Source: Oopsacas minuta
Lineage: Eukaryota > Porifera > Hexactinellida > Lyssacinosida > Leucopsacidae
Assembly: GCA_024704765.1 (NCBI GenBank)
Contig: JAKMXF010000332.1
Span: forward strand, 726,018-790,017
Reading direction: 5' to 3'
DNA length: 64,000 bases
Shown here piece by piece: positions 21,765 to 33,079 of this stretch (position 1 is its first letter; the number at the start of each line of letters is the position of its first letter). The notes beneath the pieces are model-generated. The model had not been told where the DNA came from and did not search any database. It saw nothing but the letters and a program-made list of their open reading frames with translations. A program made the position numbers and the translations under genes.

Positions 21765-24341
21765 TGTTATGTACCCAAGTTACTGAAGTTAATCAATTAC
21801 AATAATTTATACATATAACATTAAAAGCTCATGACAAATAACTACATGAATATGTCTAGTTATTACTCCATAATTTCCAATAGAGAATAACTTATCTCAG
21901 TTAATTTATTCAATCGACTCTGTTACACAATGATAGAATGAAATTAGTATTCAGCAACACTTTAACAATATTAGGCGGAATTATAAATGGGGGACTGTAA
22001 TTGAGCATATTATGTTTGGTACATTAGCTCACATTAATGTAAGTTATGTAAATGCATCTGATATAGATCCATCTAAGTAGGTGATAGCTGATGTTTATAA
22101 TTAGAATAAAGTGGGTATACAAAATGATGCGATCTTTGAAAGCAAATCACTGACCGTATACTTTTCTGGAACATCTCGTAATCTTTACCGTGCTGTGTAC
22201 CCTAGTTTATTTAATTCACTTCAAACTACAAGATTGATAACTCTCTTAGCCCTTGTTTCATTTATAATGGGTTCAAATAATTATTATATATTGCATTAAT
22301 TAGTTGTTATTTCACTTTGTTTCTGGATAAGATTCGACGAATGACCTATGATTAAGTGTGCGAGTATTTGGCTCCTAGAGGTGTACTTTAGGCATTGACC
22401 ATATCTCATGATAAGTGTGCCGGCATTTGGCTTCTCTTCGGTGGAGTGTGCTGTATTTGCATTTGGCTTATTTTGAAATATGATTAGTTCGTGATTCTCT
22501 GGACCATTATTAGTAACTAGGTTTGATGCAATTATATACAGTATTGATGATAATGACTTATACGAATATAATTATGATGACTTGGGCCCATTAATAATAA
22601 AATTAAGATTTTTATGGACTCTAGATAAGGTGTAATATCTGGCCTAATTTTTTAGTATCTATATATTACACCTAATAAATCTATATTTCCTATTTAGGCA
22701 ATTCATAAATGTAATGAGGTGGGTCCAAAGCGCACCCATTGATTTTTATCAACAATCCTGAGGGCAGAAATTACCTTAAGTTAGAATTGTACTAAATATC
22801 AAGAATTTTTTATATAATAAGTTAGAATGTGATGAAGAACAGATATTGATATTACTATTGTAATTATTAAGAACTTTAGTTAACTGAAGTTAGAGACTCA
22901 GATAGTCAAATTTGAGGAGGGCATATAAATCTAATGCAACTGACGTATGGGTGGCTGAAGGAACTGTTTCAGGCAAATAATTTTGACTTGAAGGAGGGAG
23001 AGCTGAACGAACTAATGAAATTGTAGGGACGACTAGGGGAACTGGAGCTAAGGGGGTCGCAACAGAAGCAACTTCATTGTCGCCAAATAACTATTGGAAA
23101 CAAATTGAACATTATTTGGAGTGGATAATCAGTGTAAATTGTAAATATATTATTCGATGGATTTAAATCCGAGCGAAGCGAAGAAAACATAAAAAATTAC
23201 AACTTGTGCCAACAGCTTGGTCCATTAAAATCAATTTGTTTAATATGGGCACTATGTGTAATGAGATTATAACTAACCTCTCATTGTGCCTCCAATTAAT
23301 AGTGCCACTTTGAAAACAAATATCCTTTAATAGACTGAAATGTTGGCGCAGGTTGAATTATTAGATATTGTCTACTGTGCTGACTATACTTTAGTATAGT
23401 GGCCCAGTATTGAAATGGTTGCCTATATTTTCATTTTTTCTCCGTGATAGCCCTGCGTCCAAAACTGGATAGAATTAAAGTGATATATGGTGTGAGAATT
23501 ATTGAAGTTATTCGTCGGATGTGGTTCTCCCCTTTGCTAATCGATCGGAAATCAAGTGCGACTATTTCACATTGGTCGAACTTTTGTCTGGCCTCTAGCA
23601 AAAATTTTGAAAGGAAAGGTGCCAAAATTTTCTCACCTATCGAAAGTGAAAAAATCTACAACTTCATACTCTTCTAGAATAATATATTGGTTATTTGTTT
23701 TTGCTCAAAGTAAATGAAAATTATTCATTATATAGCACTTTGTCATCGGTAATATTTCTATTGTTCTTAGATGTTTAATATTTATTAGTTAAACAATAGG
23801 TATTTTAGGTCTGTATATAATCTGGATTCATTGAATATCTACATTTAACGGTAGCCTGAATTACATATATAATATTTTTCAAAGTAATGATGAATAATTT
23901 ACAATGTATGTATTTCTCCGAATATATAACCCTTGAATAATCATAGAAGATTGTACCAAACAGCAAAAGGGCGTATTTCAAACCCTGATTAAATAATGAG
24001 ATCTGTGCCATGGAAAGGGATACAAGCTAAAATCAATGGATAATGAAGTCAATAAGATTATAGAAATTAAAAAATCAAAATTTTGATATCATTATAGCAA
24101 ACTGAATTTGAATACTAGATCCACAATGACACTGTTTAGAACTTACCCACAATATCAGCCTGACAATAAATTAGGGTGTCAGAGCCATATTGTAAAAGGA
24201 GGATTGGAGGCAGGGCCGGATTTAAGTAGTTCGGGCTCTAGGCTATTGCTGGGCCTATTCAAAACACTATTCTTTAATATTAGAAAATATGTTAACAGTT
24301 TACTTGGTAGGTGGTCGATCTTTAATCTTTATTACTACATA
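21765..24341. other. Possible LTR and unassigned sequence
   Basis: The left part should be the 5' LTR and flank of the retroelement to its left. A local inverted repeat around GGTGTAATAT lies at 22628-22675. The remainder up to the DD41D end at 24342 holds no gene I recognise. Confidence 0.35.
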
Positions 24342-25583
24342 CAGGGTGATTTTTTGAAAGTGTAACTTTTAAACTTTTCTGAACGTGAATTATCTCACAA
24401 ATTTGAAGCTCTCAACCTACTCTACTATCCTTCCTAAGATATGTAAATTTAATAATTAACCTGAACCATAATTAACTAATCAAGTTGATGTTCAAAGTGA
24501 CTACCTCCATACTTCACACAAGTTACCGCTCTTTTCATAAATTTTCCACAACTTTATGCAACATCTTTAAGTCCATATTACTTGCTGTATCTTCAATTAC
24601 TTGTCTTAATTCGTCTATACTCTTGGGTTGCTTTTCAAACACCTTTTGTTTGCATAGCCCCAGAAAAAGTAGTCGAGAGGGTTTAAATCAGGTAAATATG
24701 GTGGCCAAATTCTATCGGTTAAATTTGATAGAATTCCTCCATGAAACTTTTCTCGCAGAAAATCCAAAACTGTTTTGCATGTATGTGGTCTAACACCATC
24801 TTGTTGAAACCACAATCCCTTATGTGTCGAAATATACGGAATTTGAGGCTAAAGCACTTCCTTGAGCATTTTGAAGTAAGACTCCCCATTCACAGAAACT
24901 GTTTTTCCCTTTAGATCGATAAACCAATGGACTTTGAGCATTTTTCCATCCACAAAGCCTGCCCAACACATAATTTTCTCCCCATGAAGCCTCCTAGATG
25001 CCACAGAAATATTGGGATTGATCGGAGCCCAAATCCTGTCGTTTGTTGATTAGAAGATTGCTGGAGTACGAACTATTACTCGTCACTGAATATTAATTTT
25101 GGAAAAATTCTGGAGATTGTTGGATCACCCACGAACAAAATTCCATTCTTTCAGCATGCTCTGTTCAGTTATATGGTGAACTCTTTGAGCACGATAAGGC
25201 CTCCATTTTAATGTTCTTTCAAGATTATTGTGAACTTTGGAATAGCTGAACTCTAGTTTCCGGCTCGCATTACGAATTAATCCTTGGTTTTTCTTCAATG
25301 TGAATTCTAACCTGATTGACATGTTCAGGGGAAGAATCCTACCACCTTTCTTCTTAGGTGACTTGAGAAAATTTGTATACACTCTAGCGAAATGAATGAG
25401 TCTGTACTTTAGGCGATTTCGTCCTTTGATAGCAAAACGTTGACAAAATTTCCTTTTTACTACTGTTGGAGACGGATTTTGTCCGAATTCTAAAATGATA
25501 AATTTTAGTTTTTGCTTTGTAAAGGTTGAGTTAATTTGTCTTTTTCTCATCTGGATCACAATGAATATCAAAAATCTATTTTA
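24342..25583 (-). mobile_element. DD41D element, body and 3' end (right part, inverted)
   Basis: The end at 24342 reads CAGGGTGATTTTTTGAAAGT on the plus strand, with TA at 24340-24341, and matches the end at 16943. The minus-strand transposase lies between. The element's 5' side is interrupted at 25583 by a mariner end, exactly as the separated left part (16943-17055) is interrupted by the other mariner end. Confidence 0.78.
24476..25550 (-). pseudogene. Transposase of a DD41D (rosa-like) element, degenerate
   Basis: ATG 25550 (MRKRQINSTFTKQKLKFIIL) begins a helix-turn-helix region that continues to WNFVRG. After stops and frameshifts the catalytic part is recognisable: WFQQDGVRPHT with the second Asp and DLNPLDYFFWGY with the third. 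There are 41 residues between them, the spacing of the rosa-like DD41D group of the Tc1/mariner superfamily. The C-terminus ends GGSHFEHQLD at 24476. It belongs to the same broad group as the element at 49430-50795 but has different ends. Confidence 0.8.
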
Positions 25584-25585
25584 TA

Positions 25586-26515
25586 CGAGGGTCAGTCCAA
25601 AAGTTTTGTCGTACACAAAAAGTATAATAACAAATTTAATCAAACTTTCACAGTTTCTCAAAGTAACGACCACAACAATCCATGCAAAGTTGCAAACGAT
25701 GAAACCAACTGTCGAAATAACTATGCCATTTTTCCTCTGGCAGGCTCCAAAGGGCTTGTTCAAATGCCAGACGAGCCTCTTCATGACTCTCATACCTTAT
25801 TCCACGGATCTTTTCATTGATTGTTGGGAACAAGAAAAAGTCGCATGGAGCTAAATCTGGACTGTAAGGTGGATGCGATACCAACTGGACCGAGTTTCAG
25901 CCAGGAAGTCCAATGTTTTGGCTGCTGTGTGTGCAGATGCATTATCGTGGTGAAGGAGAAGTCCTCTGATACCGGTCTTAGGGTGACGAGAACTCCAAGC
26001 TTCGAAAGCCTTGGGTAGGCAATTGTTAATGTACCAACCAGCATTGACGGTACGACGATCCTCGAGAGGAATTATTGCTACTGGGCCAGTCTTACAGAAA
26101 AAAGCAGTCACCATCTTCTTCCCAATGCTGCGAGCCCGGCGAACCTTAACAGGGGGATCTTCGCCAGGAAACACCTAGATTGAAGATTGCCGCTTTGTTT
26201 CCGGATCGTAGTGATAGATCCCTGTCTCACCACATGTTAGTATGTCGTAAACTCGTTTAGGCTCTCCTCCTTTAAATTTCTTGAGCATAAACTTGCACCA
26301 TTCTACCCTTGCCTCTAATTGCATTTCAGAGAGATTATGAGGATCCATCGGGCCGCAAGCCTTCTGACACCAAAATAATCATGTAGAATAGTATTGATGG
26401 CGGCTTTCCTGATCTTGAGGGTCTCAGCAAACTGCTCATAGTTAATGCGGCTATCCTCTCTGATTAATGTCTCAGCAGCAGCAATTGTCTCTGGAGTGAC
26501 GGCGGTTGATGGTCG
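25586..26515 (-). mobile_element. mariner element, 3' two thirds (inverted part)
   Basis: The 3' end at 25586 reads CGAGGGTCAGTCCAAAAGTT on the plus strand, preceded by TATA, and is identical over about 30 bp to the 5' end at 17056. It is the continuation of the mariner cut at 18257. Confidence 0.8.
25648..26515 (-). pseudogene. mariner transposase, C-terminal two thirds (DD34D)
   Basis: Minus-strand coding from RPSTAVTPETIAAAE at about 26513 to the terminal GRYFEKL at 25648. It contains the second helix-turn-helix (RINYEQFAETLKIRKAAI), a linker, LLHHDNASAHT with the second catalytic Asp and YSPDLAPCDFFLF with the third, 34 residues apart after one frameshift. The region expected to hold the first Asp is broken. 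It joins in sequence to the fragment at 18101-18257 if the intervening segment is reversed. Confidence 0.82.
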
Positions 26516-26771
26516 TTGATGCATTCAGAACAATGGGATGTAACATGTCTCTAAAAATACACTATCTTCACTCACATTTGCAATTCTTTCCCGAAAATCT
26601 AGGTGCTGTGAGTAATGAACATGGTGAAAGATTTCATCAAGATATAACACAATGGAAAGGCGTTACAATGGAAAGTTTTTTTCAAACATGATGGTTGATT
26701 ATTGTTGGTCACTAAAAAGAGATATTCCTGATGCCACATACAAAAGAAAATCATATCCCAAGCATTTCTAA
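26515..26771 (+). pseudogene. Unclassified transposase family, C-terminal part (copy 2)
   Basis: Plus-strand continuation of the gene cut at 18258. VDAFRTMGCNMSLKIHYLHS leads into FFPENLGAVSNEHGERFHQD, which carries the acidic residue I propose as the last catalytic Glu. A frameshift follows near 26690, and then VDYCWSLKRDIPDATYKRKS to a stop at 26769-26771. Copy 1 ends in the same way (GDYMWFLIRED and then a basic tail). Confidence 0.8.
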
Positions 26772-27025
26772 TTAGTATAATAAATGCTAAACCAATTGAC
26801 AATTTTCATTGTAATTAAATCATAAGTATGCATTTGATTAGCCAAGCTGAAGAGATATATTTATAGGAATACACTGGGGCAATGATAAAATCAAAATATT
26901 GAATTTTTCAAAATCTTTGCCTCATAGAGAAAACTGATTGGATAATTGGAATCAGGGTGCTTGAATACATGAGAAACACTAGTGTATTCCAGAAGCAAAA
27001 AATGATGAAAATTTGTTGGATAGTG
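26515..27025 (+). mobile_element. Unclassified CACTA-like element, copy 2, 3' half
   Basis: Begins at the inversion edge and ends at 27025 with AAAATTTGTTGGATAGTG, the reverse complement of the 5' end start at 19976 with small differences. The longer terminal repeat (26925-27025 against 19870-19976) is about 100 bp and about 80-85 percent alike by eye. TTA follows at 27026-27028, matching the TTA beside the other end. Confidence 0.75.
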
Positions 27026-27028
27026 TTA

Positions 27029-27931
27029 TCGTCGACTTAATGCCAAAACCTACAAGGATTCTTATCCTTTACCCTACCAGACGAAGTATAAGAAAGAATC
27101 GAGGGTAGTAAAGTATTCTCAAATTGGGTCTTAAAATCGGTTACTGGCAGGTTCCACTACATTGTCATGATCGTGAAAGTCAGCGTTTTCTCCAGGTCCA
27201 GGAATGGGATTATATCAGTTTAATGTAATTCCATTTGGACTTACCAATGCTCCTGGAATATTTCAAAGAATGATGGATTCTGTTTTACGATGGCTGGAAG
27301 AATTTAGTTTCCATTTGTTGACGAGATTTTGATATTTTCGCCTGATGTTGCACAACGTCCAAATCATTTGTCTAGAGTTTTAAGAAGAATTCAAAAAGCT
27401 GGTTTAACCCTGCGAGGATCTAAATGTGAGGTTGAATATTTGGATCACGTATCTTTTCAAAAAGTGTTATGGCTCCGAACCCTTCCCAAATTTCGGCAAT
27501 CTGAGAATGGTCTCGTCCTCAATATTTCAAGGATGATCGTCAATTTCTTGGACTAGCCAACTATTACCGTCGTTTTGTGAGGAATTTTTCATATATTGGG
27601 AGTCCATTGAATCAGCTACTTCAGAAGAATACATCTTTTGATTGGGATTCAGAATGCGAGAACTTAAGTATTGTTTAGAGAACGCTCCAGTTCTAAGATG
27701 TCCATCTATTAATAAAGAATACTCATTGCATACAGATGCTTCAGGGGTTGGTATTGTAGCCATCTTGGAAGAGTGTGATAGACTTATCGCTTATTCGATT
27801 TGAACATTGAGTTGATGCAGAAAAGAAGTATTCAACAATTGAAAGCGAATGTTTGGCACTTGTGAATACATTGAAGAAGTTCAGACAATACCTATTGGGA
27901 AAACATTTTACGTTATGCTGTGACCATAGAT
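27029..27931 (+). pseudogene. Ty3/gypsy reverse transcriptase and RNase H, remnant
   Basis: Continues the reverse transcriptase cut at 19977: RRLNAKTYKDSYPLPYQ, then GYWQVPLH, FNVIPFGLTNAPGIFQRMMD, and VDEILIFSPD, which corresponds to the catalytic YxDD region with a changed second Asp. Then come the connection and RNase H region: LANYYRRFVRNFSYI, SLHTDASGVGIVAILEE, and TIESECLALVNTLKKFRQYL. It ends at CCDHRS, where a hAT element begins. Several frameshifts and stops; no integrase is seen. Confidence 0.82.
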
Positions 27932-30370
27932 CAGGTGTTTTCAACCTTGTGCACCATACGCCCGTCTTATTGATGTGGGAAATACTCACGCCCCTCATAA
28001 TAACGATACCAAATTAAATATTAGAGCTTATACTTAATATGACATATAATCATACATACATAATTATGAATGAAATTTTCATTTATGTCCTTAATGTGAG
28101 GATTGAAACTGTTTTTTTTTCAACAAGTTGAGAAATCCTTGGCTCGGGTTTAAGAAAGAAATCATCTTAATTCATGTTCAACATCCAATCTAGTTCAATT
28201 TTCGTTTTAATTATTAGTAGACTGGAGAAACCTGTTTCACTTAAGTAGGTAGAAGGAAATGGTAGTAGTGCCTTAATTGCGATTTGTGATATCAATGGAT
28301 AGGTGTGTAACATGGAACACCAAAACTGTGGAACACTCATCGTTGAAAATACAACCTTTGCTCCCGAGTCATTAATCAAATTTATAAATTCCTCTTGGGC
28401 TTCATCCTGATCATCGGTAATACAATCTTCCACTTTTTGCATAAAAGGGTTTCGAACTAAATTATAGTCTGATTCCTAATTTCTGGGAAATATCGCGTAA
28501 AATCATCGTTCATAGCTTTGAGGTGTAAAATAATTGCATCTCTCAACTCTTCAGGTAATCGATGATCATGGATTTCAATCAAATTTGTGACCCTAGAAAA
28601 CATGCCCATTCTCCCATCTTCGATTTTCCTTATCCACAGGTCGAGCATACTTTGGAAAGCAGTTAGCTTCTCCACAAAATCCATAATGTAACTTTCTCTT
28701 CCTTGTAATGAAAGGTTGAGGATATTTAGCTTTTTGAAGATATCAGCGAGAGAAGAGAGGGTCAGGAGCCAAGAATTATCGTTAAATAGTGCTATAGTCT
28801 TCTTTATTTTGTATTTTGAAAAACTCATTAACTTCTACATGCAAATCAAGAAGACGCTTAAGTACATTTCCCTTTAACAACCAACGAACCTTTGTTTGGT
28901 ACAAACCGTTATGTGCGTCGCATCCCTATCAAGGCAAAGATTGCCGAAAAGCCGTGTATTCAGAGCAGTTGATTTAATGTAATTTACAATTTTGATGGAA
29001 ACTTGTAAAACACATTTCAGTGCATCTGACAAAGTCTTTGATGCCAATGCTTCTCTATGTATCATACAGTGATTTCCTGTAACATACGGTGCAGATTCTT
29101 TTATGTGCTTCATGAATCCCAAACGACAACCAAGCATTGCTGGAGCACCATCTGTGCAAATAGATAATAATTTTTCATATATAAGGCCTTCACGTTCGAT
29201 AAAGGAATTTAATTTATTGTAAATATCGATTCCACGTGTTTGCTAGTCAATTTGTTCACAAAATAAAAATTCATCTTTAAAATCCGATTTATAGATGTAC
29301 CGTACGAAAACAAGGAGTTGAGCACATGATGCACCATCTGTAGGCTAAACCATCCTGAGAGGGATTCTTTAATCTCTCCCACAACCTGATTCTTAATATC
29401 CTCAGAAAGATCCATAATTCGACGCTGCACAGTGTTATCGGACAAAGATATTTTATTAAGTTTTCTCTCTGCATCAGTGCAATCATAAGGCGTACAATGT
29501 CTTTTGTGCATGGAAGTATTAATTCTTCTCCAATTGTATGAAGTTTCTTTGCTTTTGTAATCCGTAATGATACAATATAAGATGCTTCTAGAGCTGATTT
29601 TGAACTAGTACGAAAATCACCAGTAGCATCGAGCTTAGTCCTCTTTACAGTGTTCACCTTTTGTTGAAAGAAAGAAAGAACTTTATCCTTATAATTGGAA
29701 TGTTCCTTTTCAAAATGTCTTATTTTAGCTGGAATGGTTTCATAGATTCAGCTGACAATACTTTGAAACAAATTACATATTGTGGCTTTACAATACCACG
29801 ACTGTTGATACTCTAAATCCAAGTTTTAAATAGTCTTCGGAATAAGTTCGCTTTTTAATGTTGCTTTTCCAGCCATCTTAGCAGTGGTTTTTGAAAGCTG
29901 GATTTTGTAAAAATTGAAGTACGAAGATAAAATGAGAAATATCAAAGGATATACGTAACAAAATATACCTAATTGGAGTATTTATAGATTTAACTTGTGA
30001 AATATCCATGTATAGTCAGTATGGAAATGATTCCTATTGTTTCCTACTGTTGATATTAAGTCTAGACACCTCAAGTTCTAATGGATAAGATGCCAGTATT
30101 GTCAGGAAATACACTAACAATGTCATATAAACGTAATTAAAACCATTGTACATGAACTGAAAGCACATTGCGCGCGTATATAGCATGTACATTGCACATA
30201 GCAATGCACACGCAATACACGCACAATGCATTTTAAATTCAGCTAAAAATTGATAATTTAAACAATTTTTGACTTATTAATAGGTAAATTTTAACGATGT
30301 TATATAAATTATCTGAACTTTTCGCGACCCACCTAGAAAGCCTTAGCGATCCCCAGGTTGAAAACACCTG
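27932..30370 (-). mobile_element. hAT element (ZBED5/FAM200-like), decayed
   Basis: A 2439-bp element with inverted ends CAGGTGTTTTCAACCTTGTG (left) and CAGGTGTTTTCAACCTGGGG (right). It interrupts the RNase H region of the gypsy remnant. The 8-bp flanks (CCATAGAT and ATCTAAAT) do not match, so the target duplication has decayed or one flank is rearranged. Confidence 0.85.
28167..29876 (-). pseudogene. hAT transposase, ZBED5/FAM200-like, frameshifted
   Basis: ATG 29876 (MAGKATLKSELIPKTI) begins a decayed BED-type finger region, then SFFQQKVNTVKRTKLDATGD and SALEASYIVSLRITKAKKLH. Further on are APYVTGNHCMIHREALASKT, a helical region to 28457, and the C-terminal dimerisation block (ALLPFPSTYLSETGFSSLLI). 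The order matches ZBED5/FAM200-type hAT proteins. At least four frameshifts or stops separate the blocks. The first catalytic Asp block is not clearly readable. Confidence 0.82.
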
Positions 30371-30472
30371 ATCTAAATCAAATATATCACTTCTATCATG
30401 ATAAGTTTTCTTGTAACCAGAAACTTGTGTGCACATATTCATTGCTTCAAATTCATTTGGATGTACATTGGG

Positions 30473-30772
30473 TTAAACTACATCAGGAGTAAAAATTTGA
30501 ATTGGCTTATGATCACTAAAGTACGAATAATAAGACTTACACGAGGTTACAGAATAAGAAATTAACACATAGTCCACTGTTGCTATAATTATTTGAATAT
30601 CAGATTTCGCTCGGCAAAATCCTTTTGCTGAGCAGAATTGCAGAAGGTTTGTATAACATGGACATTCATCAGATACATCTACGTTAAAATCGCCTGTATT
30701 TATACATTTAGTCTCGATTCGTAATATAGACATATAGTATTGTACGTACATTGGCTTTATAAGTATATGCAC
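30473..30772 (-). pseudogene. Non-LTR retrotransposon endonuclease fragment
   Basis: About 100 residues with the signature of the apurinic-like endonuclease of LINE-type elements: INTGDFNVDVSDE (GDFN motif) near the start, ATVDYVLIS in the middle, and YFSDHKPIQIF (SDH motif) near the end. No reverse transcriptase follows. The fragment is isolated and cannot be assigned to a clade. Confidence 0.75.
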
Positions 30773-32162
30773 GTTGTATATTCTGTTAAAAAGCCAGGTG
30801 CTGTGGATTCAAAATGGGGAAAATTTCATTGGCAAATTAGTAAATCAATTACATTTCATTAATTAGACTGATCAAGTATGGCTTCCTGGAATGTGCCAGG
30901 ACGGGATTGAGGGAAGTGGGGGCTTCAAGCCCAAATTATTGATTGCGCTTCATCAGAATTTGAATACACTGACATAATATCCTAACAAATTCATTAGAAA
31001 TTGTTTTGCTTCTAATTTCGAATTTAAAACTGTATTTAGGGCTAGCCATTATTATCCTAGTTCACTCAGCCTAATAAGAGCCCCAGATGCATAAGTCGTG
31101 AAAAGGTGGTTATCCAAAAGTTGAGGTCCAGTAGCTGAGCCGGTAATTCCTGATGGAGGATAATCCTCCATCTTGGTTCTAGGTAGGCACTCCAGTGGGG
31201 TCTAAGGAAGCAGCCCGAATAAGGTAAGGAATAATTTATACATATTAAATTAGTTACCTTTGTACCGTCACATGACTATCACACTCATGCACATCGCATT
31301 AAAGGAGCGCCCCTATTGATGATTCAGGAGCGGAAGGTGTAGGGCGCTCAATTTTCGAAGGTGCACGCTTCTGTTAATTCCAATAATTTACAAATTTTCA
31401 TCGGAGTTTTTTGTATAAATTTCAGTATTCTAGCTATAAAAGTGGAGGCTAAGACACTTTTGGAAAATTTCACAATCTAGTGAAATGGTTTGACGATGCA
31501 CGTTTAAGCAATTTTCCGAAAGTACGATGGTTAAATTCAATCCTGATAACTTAAAATACTTGCTATGTAAATAAGAAAAAATGAAAAGGAGCGGGATTGG
31601 AGATAATATAGGTAATTATGCGATTCCCCATATATGTTCTTTCGTATATATCGCTGTCTCTGGTCCAAAGTTTCAATAAACTATCATTGCCTTAATGTAT
31701 AAAATGATCTGTCGTAATATTTAAAGTTATCGAGTTATTGGTGAATATGTGGGTGCTAATCGAATCGAATCGAATCGATGCATTTATTGATTGGCATTAG
31801 TGTTAGGTATATTGAAATCACGGGAAATTTCCAGAATTATGTCAAGTTATTCAAATATCAGGTAATCTACAGTAGAAACAGAAGAGGTAGGGGTAAGAAT
31901 CGAACCGAGGTCAGCAGGTTATACGAAATGATCTTGGCAATAATACTAGTGAACACAATGGTCAACAACTACTGAATGCGACATAAAACCTCAAGCCCAC
32001 ATAAAAATAGCATGCAAAACTAATAACACAATAAGGAAGTATGTTCAATTAATCGAAACAAAATTCCCATCAACATGAAACCCAGAACAAAATACACAGG
32101 CTCTTTTATGATATACCGCAATATACTCAACACTAATATAGACGAAAATCTGTGCTCTAGTA
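30773..32162. other. Unassigned sequence; faint tRNA-like box
   Basis: No protein gene recognised. A weak copy of the dispersed 80-bp repeat is near 31655-31720, and a short GAATC run is at about 31757-31777. On the minus strand at about 31890-31905 there is a GGTTCGATTC box like a tRNA TPsiC (B-box) element, but I could not fold a tRNA around it. Confidence 0.35.
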
Positions 32163-32266
32163 CAGTGCTTCTAAAACTTTACTATGTCGTCCCCCAAATT
32201 TCTTCATCATAATTCCACGACCTCTGCTTTGTAGCCTCATTTTTTAGTAAATATAAATTGCTATTA

Positions 32267-32401
32267 TTATTGAATTATAAATATATCAGTGTTATCAATT
32301 AACTTACCTTCATCAGATCCCGAAATGTCTTGACAATCTGTATAGAGGCTATTATTCTTAGTTAGGTAAGTATCTAACTGTCCTCGCTTTCGTTTGGCCA
32401 T
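32267..32401 (-). pseudogene. hAT transposase N-terminal stub
   Basis: ATG 32401 begins MAKRKRGQLDTYLTKNN, a start I associate with ZMYM1/DUF4371-type hAT transposases. It ends at a stop after 44 codons, close to the element's end. All catalytic regions are missing. Confidence 0.5.
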
Positions 32402-33079
32402 AAATATCTTTTTCAAAGATACCAAATTAATAACTAAAATGATAATAGATATTGGAAAGGGACGCATGCATCTGTCCGACTGAAGTATGCATTTGTCCGA
32501 CGAAAGTAAGGCCTAAATGAAGGAAACCGAAAGAAACTAGTGTTAGATAAGAGCCCTGGGCCCAGTATGAAGTGAGAATGAAAGTCAAAACCTGTGCAAC
32601 GAGAATACTAGTAACTAATGACGATAAATCTAAACCTGAGATTTGTAGTGTTGAAAATCTCATTAATCAGGGCGATATTTACAACTATTGCAGTCGAACT
32701 AGTTAAATGCGGTAATAGAAACGATAAAATCGACAGTAAATTTGAATAGAAATCCCGTGAAGTCAATTACACAGGAAAATGCGAAAATATCAGAATCCCC
32801 AATTTTCAACACGAATATTCAATAATACTATAAGTATTCCATCCTGAGAGCAATGTGAATTGAAATACTGAATCGACATACAGGGTGCGATTCAAGTTCT
32901 GTCCCCAAATTCGAATACCCAAGCATTTATACATAACCAATGTATTAGTTTACATACAAGCTTATTTAAGTTATAACAACACTTTACTGTAAGGATCCTA
33001 ACTTAATTCCACCAAATAAACAGATTCTGAAAATATATTCCTGATTGAGCAAGAGAAGGGGGGAATTATTGAATTATTC

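Larger units (their letters stand above)
18258..26515 (-). other. Putative 8.26-kb inverted segment
   Basis: Both edges cut coding sequences whose continuations lie across the opposite edge. At 18257/18258 a plus-strand mariner meets the minus-strand N-terminal part of the unclassified transposase. At 26515 the minus-strand mariner C-terminal part meets the plus-strand C-terminal part of that same transposase. Reversing the segment rejoins the unclassified gene with no residues missing at the junction (VVTL then VDAFRTMGC) and the mariner with about 30 bp missing. It also puts three terminal-repeat pairs into inverted orientation. Confidence 0.8.

Noticed and set aside
18258-26771. Two independent fragments of the unclassified gene and two independent mariners
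   Set aside because: The breakpoints are complementary to the residue in the unclassified gene, and all terminal repeats are rectified by a single reversal, so one inversion is simpler.
31885-31950. tRNA gene suggested by a GGTTCGATTC box on the minus strand
   Set aside because: I could not pair an acceptor stem, D-arm and anticodon arm around it. At most it is a tRNA-derived relic.
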